Below, in pieces: positions 12,501 to 23,200 of a stretch of DNA of 64,000 nt. Position numbers and translations under genes: made by a program. Each line of letters begins with the position of its first letter. Position 1 is the first letter of the stretch. The DNA is taken from the NCBI GenBank assembly GCA_033961575.1, contig CM066727.1, positions 186,001 through 250,000 on the forward strand, written 5' to 3'. This DNA comes from Aselliscus stoliczkanus (taxonomy: Eukaryota; Chordata; Mammalia; Chiroptera; Hipposideridae). Below the pieces are notes generated by a model. The model was not told where the DNA came from. It ran no database searches and saw only the letters and a list, made by a program, of their open reading frames with translations.

Positions 12501-13935
12501 TCATTTTGGCTTTTTTAGGTGTGTTGTTTCATCATATGGTTATGTGGTTGGCTGTACAGTTGTGGGGTTGGGTGGTTATGTGGTTGTTTGGATGGTTGAG
12601 TGGTTGATTGGTTGTATGGTTGTTTGGTTGCATGGTTGTTCCTTTGTCTGTTGGACCCAGTTGCTGAATTCATTGTGTCACTCACTTTTCCCCGCATCAT
12701 CCTCTTGTCACGGCATTTTCTCTTGCTTGTTCTTGTTACCCTTTTTCATCCACTCCTTTTCTTCTGCATGCCTTCTCTCTGCCACAGGCAGTCATTTTAC
12801 AACATATCTTTTTATTTGACTACATTCTTGTAAAATCGGTTTTACATGAGTGCATGTTTAATCTATGAAAATGCTTCCACGCACGTCCCACCATGGCTCA
12901 TTCTTTCCTTCAGGTGTACTGCCTTAGGGCTCCATCTGTGAGGCTCCGTGTCCCTCTAACTTGCTGATTCTAACACCCACACCACACCCTTTCACAGTCA
13001 GCCTTCCATGTTCCCAGGCCGCCTCTTCCAGCACCACAAACAATGCTGAAGTGACTATGCTCGTCCATATGAAGGCAAGGACCTGCGTGAATGTCCCTGG
13101 ATTATGTGTCCAAAGGTAGAGATGGGGTCACAGGTGAGGCCTGAATGCAACCTGACCGAAGCGTTCTCGATTCCTCAGACAGGCTGCGCAGTCCAACTCC
13201 CTAGCTAACACCTGCATGATCCAGCCTTCTAAACCCTCTTGGATGCTTTTTCCCTTCCAAGAGTTTCAGAAAGTTCTGCAGGCTCTGGGATTCTCCGTCA
13301 GCACAAAAGGGCTCCTTGTTCAACTTGCTTTCTGTGCTTTGGAAGGTAGGGGGTCCTCTCGGGGGTCTGACTGCCCGTCCTGTTCTCATACCCTTGATTC
13401 CTGTTCCCATCTCACTCCCTCCACAGGACCCATGCTGAATCCTAGGCCTTCACATATGCACGCACTCACTCATTTAATGAATATTTATTGAGTCTTGTTA
13501 TGTGCCCAACAGCAGGCTGTAGTACTAAGGACAGCACACTCCCTGTACCCGTGAAGTGCGCTGTGATCTGCACGCAGACACAACAGGCCAACACCACACA
13601 CACCGTTAGACTGCTGGGCTGACAGAGCCTGTGAACCAGCTGGAACCATGGGTGTGACGGGAAAGTGGCCCCATCATGGGGCAGCGGAGAACGGGGGCCC
13701 TCCTGACACCCGGCTGCCAGCTGTGCCTGGCCCCACCTGGGGAACCTCTAGTGTATCTTCCCTGGAGACTCCAGCTCCATCTTTGCTGGGTCAGAAAGGT
13801 ACAGTCACTGGGTGCACGGAGCCGGGAGGGAGGCTGGGGTCAGAAAGCTTACTGGCTCTCAGAGGATCCCCCTTCTAGCAGCAGTAACCTTCATCTTTCT
13901 TCTAGAAACCTGGTCAGACTTGCTAAATCTTGGGC
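9561..13935. other. Intergenic DNA without recognised gene
   Basis: Holds the GGTTG simple repeat at 12.4-12.66 kb and otherwise unique or heavily diverged sequence. Frames of 60-140 codons show no recognisable protein family. Confidence 0.5.
12430..12660 (+). repeat. Degenerate GGTTG/TGTGGTTA simple repeat
   Basis: A T/G-rich stretch dominated by irregular repeats of GTTGTTTGGTTG, GGTTATGTGG and GGATGGTTG. It gives a long hydrophobic-looking open frame which is not a gene. Confidence 0.75.
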
Positions 13936-14250
13936 TCCTGGGCAGTCTCTGCCTGTTCAGGCTGCTGTGACAGAACAGCACAGGCCGGGGGCTTATAAAA
14001 GACATGAGTTCTCACAGCTCTGCAGGTCGGAAGCCCAGACCAAGTGAGAGCCAGGTGCCTGGTGTCATAGATGGCATCTTCTCGCTGTGTCCTCACATGG
14101 GGGACAGGGTGGGGTATTTTCTTCTAAGGGCATTAATCCCATCACAGGGGCCCCACCCTCTGACCTAGTCACCTCCCACAGGCCTCCTGACATCACACAC
14201 TGGGGTTTAGGAGTCAACATCTGAATCGGGGGGCACCGACATAAATGGGC
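13936..14250 (-). mobile_element. Old interspersed repeat, possibly MaLR-like LTR
   Basis: Plus-strand words GGGGGCTTATAAAAGACATG, TTCTCGCTGTGTCCTCACAT, AAGGGCATTAATCCCATCAC and CACTGGGGTTTAGGAGTCAA are typical of a common mammalian repeat that I associate with MaLR-type LTRs. Name uncertain; non-coding. Confidence 0.55.
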
Positions 14251-15814
14251 TTTTCTTCTGAGTAATTGTGTTGGTTCTTATTTTTCTGAACTGACAGACA
14301 AGGACTTGGTTTCTCAGATCTGCTAAATGATTCAGCTTCTAAAAATGGGGTGCCTTTGCCCCCTCCCCCATTCTCATCATGTGAGTCATGAGTCTACATC
14401 TTTAAAAATCTCCTGATGTTTTTAGTGGGACTCAGAAAAGAGGGTGTAGCGTTCCATGCACCATCTTTACACAGTGTTAGCACTTTTTCAAAATTTCTTC
14501 CATGACGTCTGTGTCCATTGTCTGGGTATTTCCAAGCTGGCCGCTCACCTGGTGTTCAGGTGCTTTACGCTCGTGTGTTCTCTAAAGCTCATGTGTTCTC
14601 ATCACGACTGAAACCCAAATTTAAGGATTTGACTTATTCCAGTGATATTCCCAGTGAGAGCAAAATGGACTGAGGATCCTCTGGGGACCCTGGACGAAGG
14701 GCACCTGGTCTACAACTGTCTGTGTTCAAACCTGACGCTGACATGGCACTGTCGTGGCTTCCGCTGTGCCGACAGCTGCTGCCTGTGCCCAAGTTCCCGT
14801 AGAAAGAGGCTTGGGAGTGCTTGCACATGGCGTCCTCTCCGTGCAGGACCTGAGGTACATACCCCACCTCCAAGGAAGAAAGTCCCCATTGATCACGTGG
14901 GCAGGTAGCACAACTGTGGGACCTCTTCCTGAGGGGCCCACGGACGTGTCTCCTGGACCCACTCGGGCTGGCTGGGCTGTGGCGTGGGCAGACAAGACAC
15001 TGTCATGCAGCTATTTTCTTCAAGTGCCTGACAGAGCTTCCCAAACCCTTGGAATCTCACGATACATGCTTTTTCAAATGCTATTGATATGACTCCTGGA
15101 GGCGGGACTGGGTGGTCACATGAACCACCCACGTGATTAGAGTGTTGGAACGTTCAGCCCCACACCCCAACCTCACCATGGCCGGAGCCTGCCGTCATGC
15201 CTGTGTAATGGAACCGCCATGTGAAACCTACACAAAGGGGTTCCGAGAGCTTCCGGGTGGGTGAAGGCATCCACTGTGAGTCACGGGGCAGGGCCACCCT
15301 GAAGCGTTCGGCCTAAATGCTGGCTGAGCACGGTCACTCTTCATCCCCACGTCGGCCAGCAGGAGCGTCACACATGACGTGATGAAGACAGAGGACCCAC
15401 TCGCACCGCGTAACAGAGCGTCCACACCTCCCTCAGGTTTGCAACCAAGCGCTGTTTGAGATCTGTGTGTTTTACACAATAAGGCCTGAGGCCAACCAGT
15501 CCAACGGGTAATTCTGTGTGCGTTCCTCACGCAACCCCCATCCTCCCAACAGTTGTGATCATGATCAGTCTCACAGAGAAATGGAGGGACAGAGTGCGTG
15601 CCCTTGGCTGATGTTCTCCTGTCTTTCCAGAACTTTCTGTGTGTACAGACATCACATGTCTTTGTCCCCAGTCAGTTGAGAAACTGCAGTGATCCTTAAA
15701 TTAAACTTCATGCCGAGATCTTCCAGTTTCTGGCCCCCAGACAAGGACCTCTCCACACGTCTTCAGTGAGTCCACACTGGGCCCACACTCGCCCAGAGCG
15801 GACACTCAGACCTG
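14251..15814. other. Intergenic DNA without recognised gene
   Basis: Unique-looking sequence between the old LTR-like repeat and the L1 fragment. No supported feature. Confidence 0.5.
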
Positions 15815-16780
15815 GGAGAAGTCTTTGTGCTACTGCTTTGGCTATTATTTCCTGGACATGACACCAGAAGCACAGGCAACAACAGGAAAAACAGATCAAA
15901 TTTCATCAAAATTAAAAACTTTTGTACATCAAAGGACACTATTAAGACAACGAAAAGGGAAGCCACAGAATGGGAGAAAATGTTTTCAAATCATAGATCA
16001 GATAAGGGGTCAATATCCAAAATACAGAAAGAACTCCTGCAAGTCACCATCAAAAACCAAACAGCCCAATTCCCAGGCGGCAGTGACTCCAACAGGCATC
16101 TCTCCAGAGAACAGAATGGCCCGGGAAGCCAGGACGTGTGTCTGACAGCTCTCACCACAGGGAGACGCGGCCGCGACAGCAGGACATGCCGCTTCATGCC
16201 CCCTGGACGGCTACTATCAAGAAAACGGAAAATAGAAGACTGGGCAGGATGTGGACAGCCTGGCACCCTCGTGCACGGCGGGCAGGGACGTGAGATGGTG
16301 CGGCCGTGGGGACAACAGTCTGGAAATTCCCTAAAAGGTTAAACATAATCACCATGTGACCCAGTAATTCTACTCCCAGGATAAATGAAAACATACGTCC
16401 ACACAGTTTTGTACATGATGTTCACAGCAGCGTTACGCATAGTAGGGGGATGGGGACAAACACTAAACGTGGCGCATACACGCGGCAGAAGGCTCCTCCG
16501 CCACCTGGAGGAACGGCGGTGGGGACGTGTGAACGTGCTTACTGCCACCGAGCGGTGTGCTCAGGAATGGTTACGACGGTCAGTTTCACCAGACGTGTCC
16601 TTCGTCACAATGAAGAACACTACACAGGTGGCGCCAGTGCCCCCCTCAGTGTACCTGCTGACGGGTTTTCAGAACTCGGTCACAAACAGGTGAACACCTC
16701 CACGACACGGAGGGAGCAGTCTCAGTGTCATTCTCGAAGCAGGAAAACTGGAAAATAATAAACTCAGCTAGAATCAAACT
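15815..16780 (+). mobile_element. L1 3'-end fragment
   Basis: Plus-strand L1 ORF2 end: CATCAAAATTAAAAACTTTT, GGAGAAAATGTTTTCAAATC, GTGACCCAGTAATTCTACTC. Frames are broken and CpG decay is visible. It ends about 100 bp left of the ERICH1 3' UTR. Confidence 0.85.
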
Positions 16781-16869
16781 ACTGACACCACAGCACTTTA
16801 TCACCCATAAAGCACTCTGAAAACAAAGACTTTCAGATACAAGGTGGTTTAAAACTTTATAAAAATATA

Positions 16870-17224
16870 TAACAGCTTCAAGCTATACAGTTTATTCAAT
16901 TTAACAGACTGCCCATTTTCAACTTTTACAAGAATTAAAAAAAGGGAATTACTGGGTAGTAATTCAAGACATATGCAATTTTTAAAAAGCGAAAACTTAA
17001 TTTTATCACAAGTTCTCATGCAAAGTTTCAGATGACATCTTCCCATTATGTACAAATACACGAATAAATAATGTGGCAGAAATGTCTTCACAGTTCCCAG
17101 GGTTTGGGTCACAAAATTATAGGGAATTTCATTTTCTTTGTAGAAAGGAATTAAGTCTCCGTTCATTTCATATTTGTCTTCTTGTTAAATTCTAGCTCTT
17201 CTTAAGTAAGTAGATGTACTGATT
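16870..17224 (-). other. ERICH1: ERICH1 3' untranslated region (estimated)
   Basis: AT-rich sequence downstream of the ERICH1 stop. A minus-strand AATAAA lies at 16896-16891, about 330 nt after the stop codon, and cleavage would be expected 10-30 nt further left. The left end is therefore an estimate. Other AATAAA-like words occur (for example near 17065), so alternative ends are possible. Confidence 0.6.
16891..16896 (-). terminator. Candidate ERICH1 polyadenylation signal AATAAA
   Basis: Canonical hexamer on the minus strand (TTTATT on plus), about 330 nt past the ERICH1 stop in AT-rich sequence. It was chosen because it is the last canonical hexamer before the sequence turns into the 3' end of an L1-like repeat. 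Confidence 0.5.
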
Positions 17225-17298
17225 TTATTCACTGTTTTTCTCTGGAAGGATATGTGTGATCCAGTAATTGAAGAAAGCTGAGATCACTCTGGCATGGT
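17225..17298 (-). CDS. ERICH1: ERICH1 coding exon 6 (C-terminus and stop)
   Basis: 74 coding nt, residues 322-345, stop TAA at 17227-17225. The acceptor is TTTCCTTTGCAG at 17299. Its first two bases complete Asp with the last base of exon 5, giving [20 protein letters not shown] then PEKNSE and stop. This is nearly identical to the human C-terminus, which makes the exon certain despite its size. The reading frame seen when the exon is read alone is not this one; only the joined phase is right. Confidence 0.95.
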
Positions 17299-20200
17299 CT
17301 GCAAAGGAAAAACAAAACCCAAACAAAACAAAACAAATTATCAATTATTTTGTAGATACGTATTACCCTTTGGGCCCAAAGTGAACCGTGAAACAATATA
17401 ACAAAACACAACTTTGGTATAAAGATGATGTTGATAGTGACAGCCACGCTGTGACTCATGCCTTACATATCAAATATGGCAGAAAAGATGGATAAACTCC
17501 GAATATTTGTACTTTACTTGGGCATGAGCCACACAGGTTTACGAGTCCTCTGAGACTGAACTCAAAATATCATAATATAATACTAACGTTTCATGTCTAA
17601 GCTCAAAGGAAACCACATACCAATTGAAATGAAAAGGGAATGGAAATTTAGATCAAAGATGAACAAACTAGCAAGAAGTTGGAGTAGAATTCTAAGTGAG
17701 ATGATGATGTGATAACACAGCATTGGAATTTCACAAAAGCCGAGTCTGTGCCAGGAACAGCCAGACACGCCATATCCCACAGGCAGCTCATCTTGGACAC
17801 CACCTGCCTCCTTACTGTTCAGGGGAGTTATAGCCACCAGTCAGACTGCATGACTGGAGACACTGGGACTCACTGACAGTCAGTTCTTCCGCTCCTAAGG
17901 CTATAACCAGGGACCCTTTGGAGGGCACGCGGCAGGCCCCCTCAGAGGGTACATGGAGGCACCCCCCTCCCACTCCCACTGGAGGGCTCAGGCCCTGGGC
18001 TGCCCACGGAGCTGCTTGTCGCAGAGGCTGGGGACTGCTGGGAGGGCTGCCGGCCCACAGCCGAGGCCTGACAGGTGCTGCCCTGCCCCAGGCCAGCTGC
18101 CTGAGCCCTGCAAGCCTGGCTTCCTCCAGGGAGGGTGACACAGCCTCACAGGTGCAGAGGATCAGAGGAGCGTCATGGTGCCTGGAGCATGGAAAACATT
18201 CGGTAGATGTGGCTGGCACGCACGGTGTGTGTGTGTGCATGTGCACAGGGCATGCAGCACTGAGTGAGTGAGGTCGCTGTCCCTAGCACCGGCTCCGTGT
18301 GCTAACGCCGCGCAAGCACGGGCACCACACCTGTGGGCGGCTGTCTGCATCCTGGTCAAATGAATGCCTATGAATTGGAAAAATCATTTACCGAGCCAGC
18401 AGAGAGAGCAGAGACTACCCTCTACCTTCCTGTAAAACACTTGCTCCCAGGCCTGCCCAGTGGGGATGAGACACTGCTAACGAAATACCCCCTGAGCTGG
18501 CGATTTTTTTTTTTTTGAGGGCAGCGTCCCTGGCCCTCACATGTGGGACCCGAACCGGGGCCGCTGGCGTCCGAAGCCAGCGCTTACCCACCGCGCCCCT
18601 CGGCCGGCCCAAAGTTTAAAGGTTTAAATGACTTTCAGTCTCATAAAAACTTCGTATTAACGTAACAATAAAACTGGAGTCATGCTATGGAGATGAAACT
18701 TTATTACGGGAGTCTAAGTGTGCTGACCGCCTGATGCAGGAGGCCCCCGGCCAGGGAAGGAACCGGAAGCGGGCTTCCTGCGGGCAGCCGCCAGGCTCCG
18801 GGCGCGCTCAGCCCCGCCAGCGCTGCCTCCGGGCCCCGCCCACCGGCCGCAGGTCCCGCCTCCGGGCCGCGCCCACCGGCCGCAGGTCCCGCCAGCACCG
18901 CCTCCGGGCCCCGCCCACCGGCCGCAGGTCCCGCCAGCGCCGCCTCCAGGCCCCGCCCACCGGCCGCAGGTCCCGGCAGCGCCGCCTCCAGGCCCCGCCC
19001 ACCGGCCGCAGGTCCCGCCAGCACCGCCTCCGGGCCCCGCCCACCGGCCGCAGGTCCCGCCAGCGCCGCCTCCAGGCCCCGCCCCCGGCAGCGCCCCTCT
19101 CGGCGAGCACCGCGTTTCCCTCGCCCGGGGGACGAGGCCTTCGCAGCCCACACCTGCTCCTCCCGCGGCCTGACTCACGACGGCAGAGGCCATGCCGTCT
19201 CTCTGGCCCCGCCCCTGACCCGGAGGCCGCACGGCAGCCTGAGCGGGGCAGCGGGAGTCTCGCCAGGTGCGGCCGGCCCCGCGGCCCCGCTTCGCTCGGA
19301 ACCCGGAACGAGCCCCCAGGACAGCCCTTCCTGCGACGCCGTCCTGCTCCCCGGCCCCCGCGACGCTGGGCGCACTGCGCCGCCCGGAACCCCCAGGCCC
19401 CCGGGCGACCGCACACCCCGCGGGACGGCGCCGCCACTCGGCCAGCGAGCCCGCCGACAGCCCGCCCACGTCCAGCGCCTCCGCTCCCTCCGGGTCTGAG
19501 GGCTCAGCCCCGCCCCCACCTGCCAGTCACGGCCGTGCCGGCCCCGCCCCCACCTGCCCATCACTCCCTGCCGGCCCCGCCCCCACCTGCCCATCACGCC
19601 CTGTCGGCCCCGCCCCCCCCTGCCCATCACTCCCCGCCGGCCCCGCCCTCACCTGCCGGCCCCGCCCCACCTGCCCATCACGCCCTGCCGGCCCCGCCCT
19701 CACCTGCCCATCACGCCCTGCCGGCCCCGCCCCCACTTGCCCGTCACGCCCCGTGCCGGCCCCGCCCCCACCTGCCCATCACGCCCTGCCGGCCCCGCCC
19801 CCTGCCCATCACGCCCTGCCGGCCCCGCCCCCACGTGCCCGTCACGCCCCGTGCCGGCCCCGCCCTCACCTACCGGCCCCGCCCCACTGCCCATCACGCC
19901 CCGTGCCGGCCCCGCCCCCACTGCCCATCACGCCCTGCCGGCCCCGCCCCCACCTGCCGGCCCCGCCCCCACTGCCCCTCCCGCCCTGCCGGCCCCGCCC
20001 TCACCTGCCGGCCCCGCCCCCCCGCCCATCACGCCCGTGCCGGCGCCCACTGACGGGCTTACTGCCTCTCACCGCATCCGCCATCGGTGTTGCAGACACC
20101 CGAGTCTCGATGACTCGGCCAGACTGTTTCTGAGACAAGCACCGGGCACTGCCCGCACCGGGGCCTCCCTGCAGGCCCCCCGCGGAGGCGCTGGCATCCC

Positions 20201-23200
20201 GACAGCGCCCCGCCTGCCCGGGGGCCGGGGGGCCGAGCGGGCGGCACGTACCGGGCGGCAGGGCGCAGCGCTGCGGGAACGCGTGCAGGGCGCCCCTCAG
20301 GCCCTCGGTGTCGCGCAGCAGCAGCAGCGCCCGCAGGCGGCCCAGGGCGCGCAGGTCGGCGGGGGCCACGCCGCCCGTCTCCAGGCTTCGCAGCAGCGCC
20401 TCGGCGGTTCCCACGGAGACGGCGTCGGGGTCCTCGGCGGCGCCTAGGGGCGGGAGCACACGTCTCGGTGCCGGGCCCTGAAGGCAGCCTCGTCCCCCCG
20501 ACGGAGGCCTCTCCGCGCTCAGCCCGAGGCGCCTGCGCGGCGGGGCGCCGGTGGGAGGCGGCTCTCCGGGGCCAGCGTCCCCCCCGGGCCTGCGCCGCCC
20601 CGCACCTGGGCCCTTCGCAGACCCTGCTGACCCCGTGGCTTTCCGGCCCCTATCGGCTGTGAGGGCCTCGTGCCGCCTTAAACGTCACTCCGCGGCCCGT
20701 AACTTGCCACCTCGCTCTCCTTCGTTCTGGTTCTGCCTGCGGCTCCTCTTCCCAGTTACTCTTTCATGCTGTTTAAACTCATCTTTTGAGGTCTTAGTTT
20801 CAGTTATTACACTTTCAGGCCTGTAATTTCCAATACATTATCTTAATAGATACAAATTATCTGGTGAAATCCTCCAATTTCTTGTCCATTTTCTTCGTTT
20901 TTGAACCTCATAATCACAGCTACTTCGAATTCCTTGTTCGGTAACCCCTTCGCCCCGTTCGCTATTTCTGCTGCGCTTCTTTCTCACGGTCCTGGCCACG
21001 TGGTCCTGTCTCTGGGCATGCCTACTAGCGTTTCATTGCGTGAACACAGGCAGCGGGCTGGCTAGTGACAGTTCCCTGCAGGGAGCATCCCCTGCCTCTG
21101 CCTGGCAGCTACACACAGGGGGATGTCAACCTGACCCACTCCTGGTCCACGCTGACTGGGGGTGGGCTTTGTGCTTGGAGCCTTCGTCTCCCTTGGGCTG
21201 CCCCGGCTCAGAGCATGTGGGCTACCGCTGCCACCGCTGCCTTGCTCAGAGCACACAGCCCCCCGTGCTGCATGCAAGGGTCAGGTCCGCCCTCTGGGCT
21301 CGGGACTCAGACTGCCCGAAAGTCCACGGTGAACTCAGAAGCTCTCTGCACAGCTGCAGGATTTGGCAAAGGTTCTGAAGGGGAGACCCGCCCGTCTGCC
21401 CCATGTCTCTCTGCGCCCATGGCTGCCAGAGCCCACCGGCTGGGGCGCTTCCCGGGGCCCTGCCCCTCCTTCCTCTGCCCCTCGCCCAGTGCCCACACCC
21501 AGAACTGCCCACACCCTGAAGGGAAAGGTGGGAAGCAGAACGCTGGCTCAGCTCGTGGCGTCATCGCCTCTGCGATTTGTCCTGGTGGGAGCTTTTCTGT
21601 TGCTCTTAGGGTCTGCACACACTCTAGCCTGGCGTTTCAGCTCTTGGCGGGCTGTGGTCTGCCACAGCCTCTCCATCACACCAGGTCCTCTGAGTCCTAC
21701 TGCTCTGCACGTCATCACCTGGGTCTGCCTATCAGCGTCATCTGGATACTTGTTATTAATACAAAGTACCGATAAACACGCAGAGGAGGGGGTTAGAGTC
21801 ACCTGTGACCATCTCCTCGTTAAAACTGGTCTGTTAATAGTGGCATCTCGCACCACTGTTTGAATCGTTCCTTACATCCTAGACTGTTACACTGCCAGTA
21901 TTTCTCGTTCTTGTCCCCAGGAACCCCTGTCAAAGGGATGAATGGACCACCGTGCTCCCCTGAGCCCCCCAGGTGTTCAGAGCACCTTTGTCTTGTGTGA
22001 CCGTGTGGGCTCTGAGCCAGGGTCTGTCTCTTCCTGTCAGGTCAGCGCTAGTGGAGCTCAATACATCACCCATTAGAATAAATCTGCCTTTATTTTCAGC
22101 TCCTAGATCAACATCAGTAGTTACTCAGGTGCTTACTGACAAATCTGAAATCAGAACATTGGATGCAGGGGAGTAAGGGAAGTGTGCCCTAAGGTGAAAG
22201 CACTTTCACATCTCTACCAGCTGATGAAAAGGAACACGTTCATCAAAACCTCTGATCTGGATTGATTTCTCTTTTCCTAACACATTGAGGACGGGGCATT
22301 TAAATTGTTTAAATGCATGTTCCTGGGGTTTAAACCATTGAAACCAACTTTTATACTGTTTCTTTAAAAATTTATAACAAATTCGCTATTTTTGTGAACT
22401 GAAATTTTCAGGAAATACTCACCAAAGACCCTAGGAGTCCTTGAGGGTGTGGTACCTCAGGAAACATTCCCCTTAATGTACAGACGGAACTCTGCGTCAC
22501 CGGTCCCCAATGTGTTAAGAAAGAGCGGATTCCAACATATTCCAAAACGGGCACTGGAGGGATAAAGACGCTGAGAAGCCCCCCATTGGGAAGCCCCCCG
22601 CCTCTCGCGGCAGGCGGTGGCTTTTCTCCCACTCTGCCCTGAGCTGAGTCAGCTCTTTGGTGAGAAGAACTTAAATATTCTGATATTTGCCTCAAAACTA
22701 ATGACTTGTTTTGACTATTGGGTTACGTTCATGGTTTGTATTTTAAACATTTAAATACTATATTTGCTTACCTTTCCAAATAAGTAGATACCATTATTTG
22801 AAAGAAAAACAGGAAAAAAACGTACCATCATAAAAATAAATTTCTTGTGTTGACTTCAAAAAATCTAGGATACCATCTGCCTGTTCACCGGAGCCTTTAC
22901 CGCGTTCCTCGGTGGCGCCCTCCCCGGGCTCTGAGATGTCCGGCTCCTCAGCGCCCTCCTGGGGGGCCGCGACCTCCTCCCCATCGCTGTCCCTAGCGTC
23001 TCCGTGCTCACTGCTGCCGTCCTCAGGCTGGTACGTGAAGCTGACGCCAGAGGCTCTCCTTAGTAAGCCAGCTGCTTTCTTCCTTTTGATTTGCTTTTTC
23101 TTTTTCAGTTTCCTTTTTTTATTTTTGCTTATTGTGGGGCCATCTGTGTGCCGTGGCTGCAGTTTTTCTTGTAAGAGACTCTGCTGTTTCTCCAGTTCTC

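Larger units (their letters stand above)
19100..20700. other. Internal CpG-rich block around ERICH1 exon 5
   Basis: CpG dinucleotides stay frequent from the 42-bp array through exon 5 to about 20.7 kb, then the sequence turns AT-rich. This may be an intragenic CpG island, or simply a GC-biased region around unstable tandem repeats. No gene other than ERICH1 exon 5 was recognised in it. Confidence 0.6.

Noticed and set aside
12397..12819. 140-codon hydrophobic frame that looks like a membrane protein
   Set aside because: The hydrophobicity comes from the GGTTG/TGTGGTTA simple repeat (Gly, Val, Leu, Trp, Cys codons). No conserved features.
1..16870. Expected neighbour TDRP
   Set aside because: In human I recall TDRP as the next gene on this side. 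I looked for its protein features and saw none, so it probably lies beyond the left edge.
18734..20133. Long open frames (up to 439 codons) over the 42-bp and 33-bp arrays
   Set aside because: Pure consequence of repeat units whose lengths are multiples of three and lack stops. They have no family similarity and overlap intron 5 of ERICH1.
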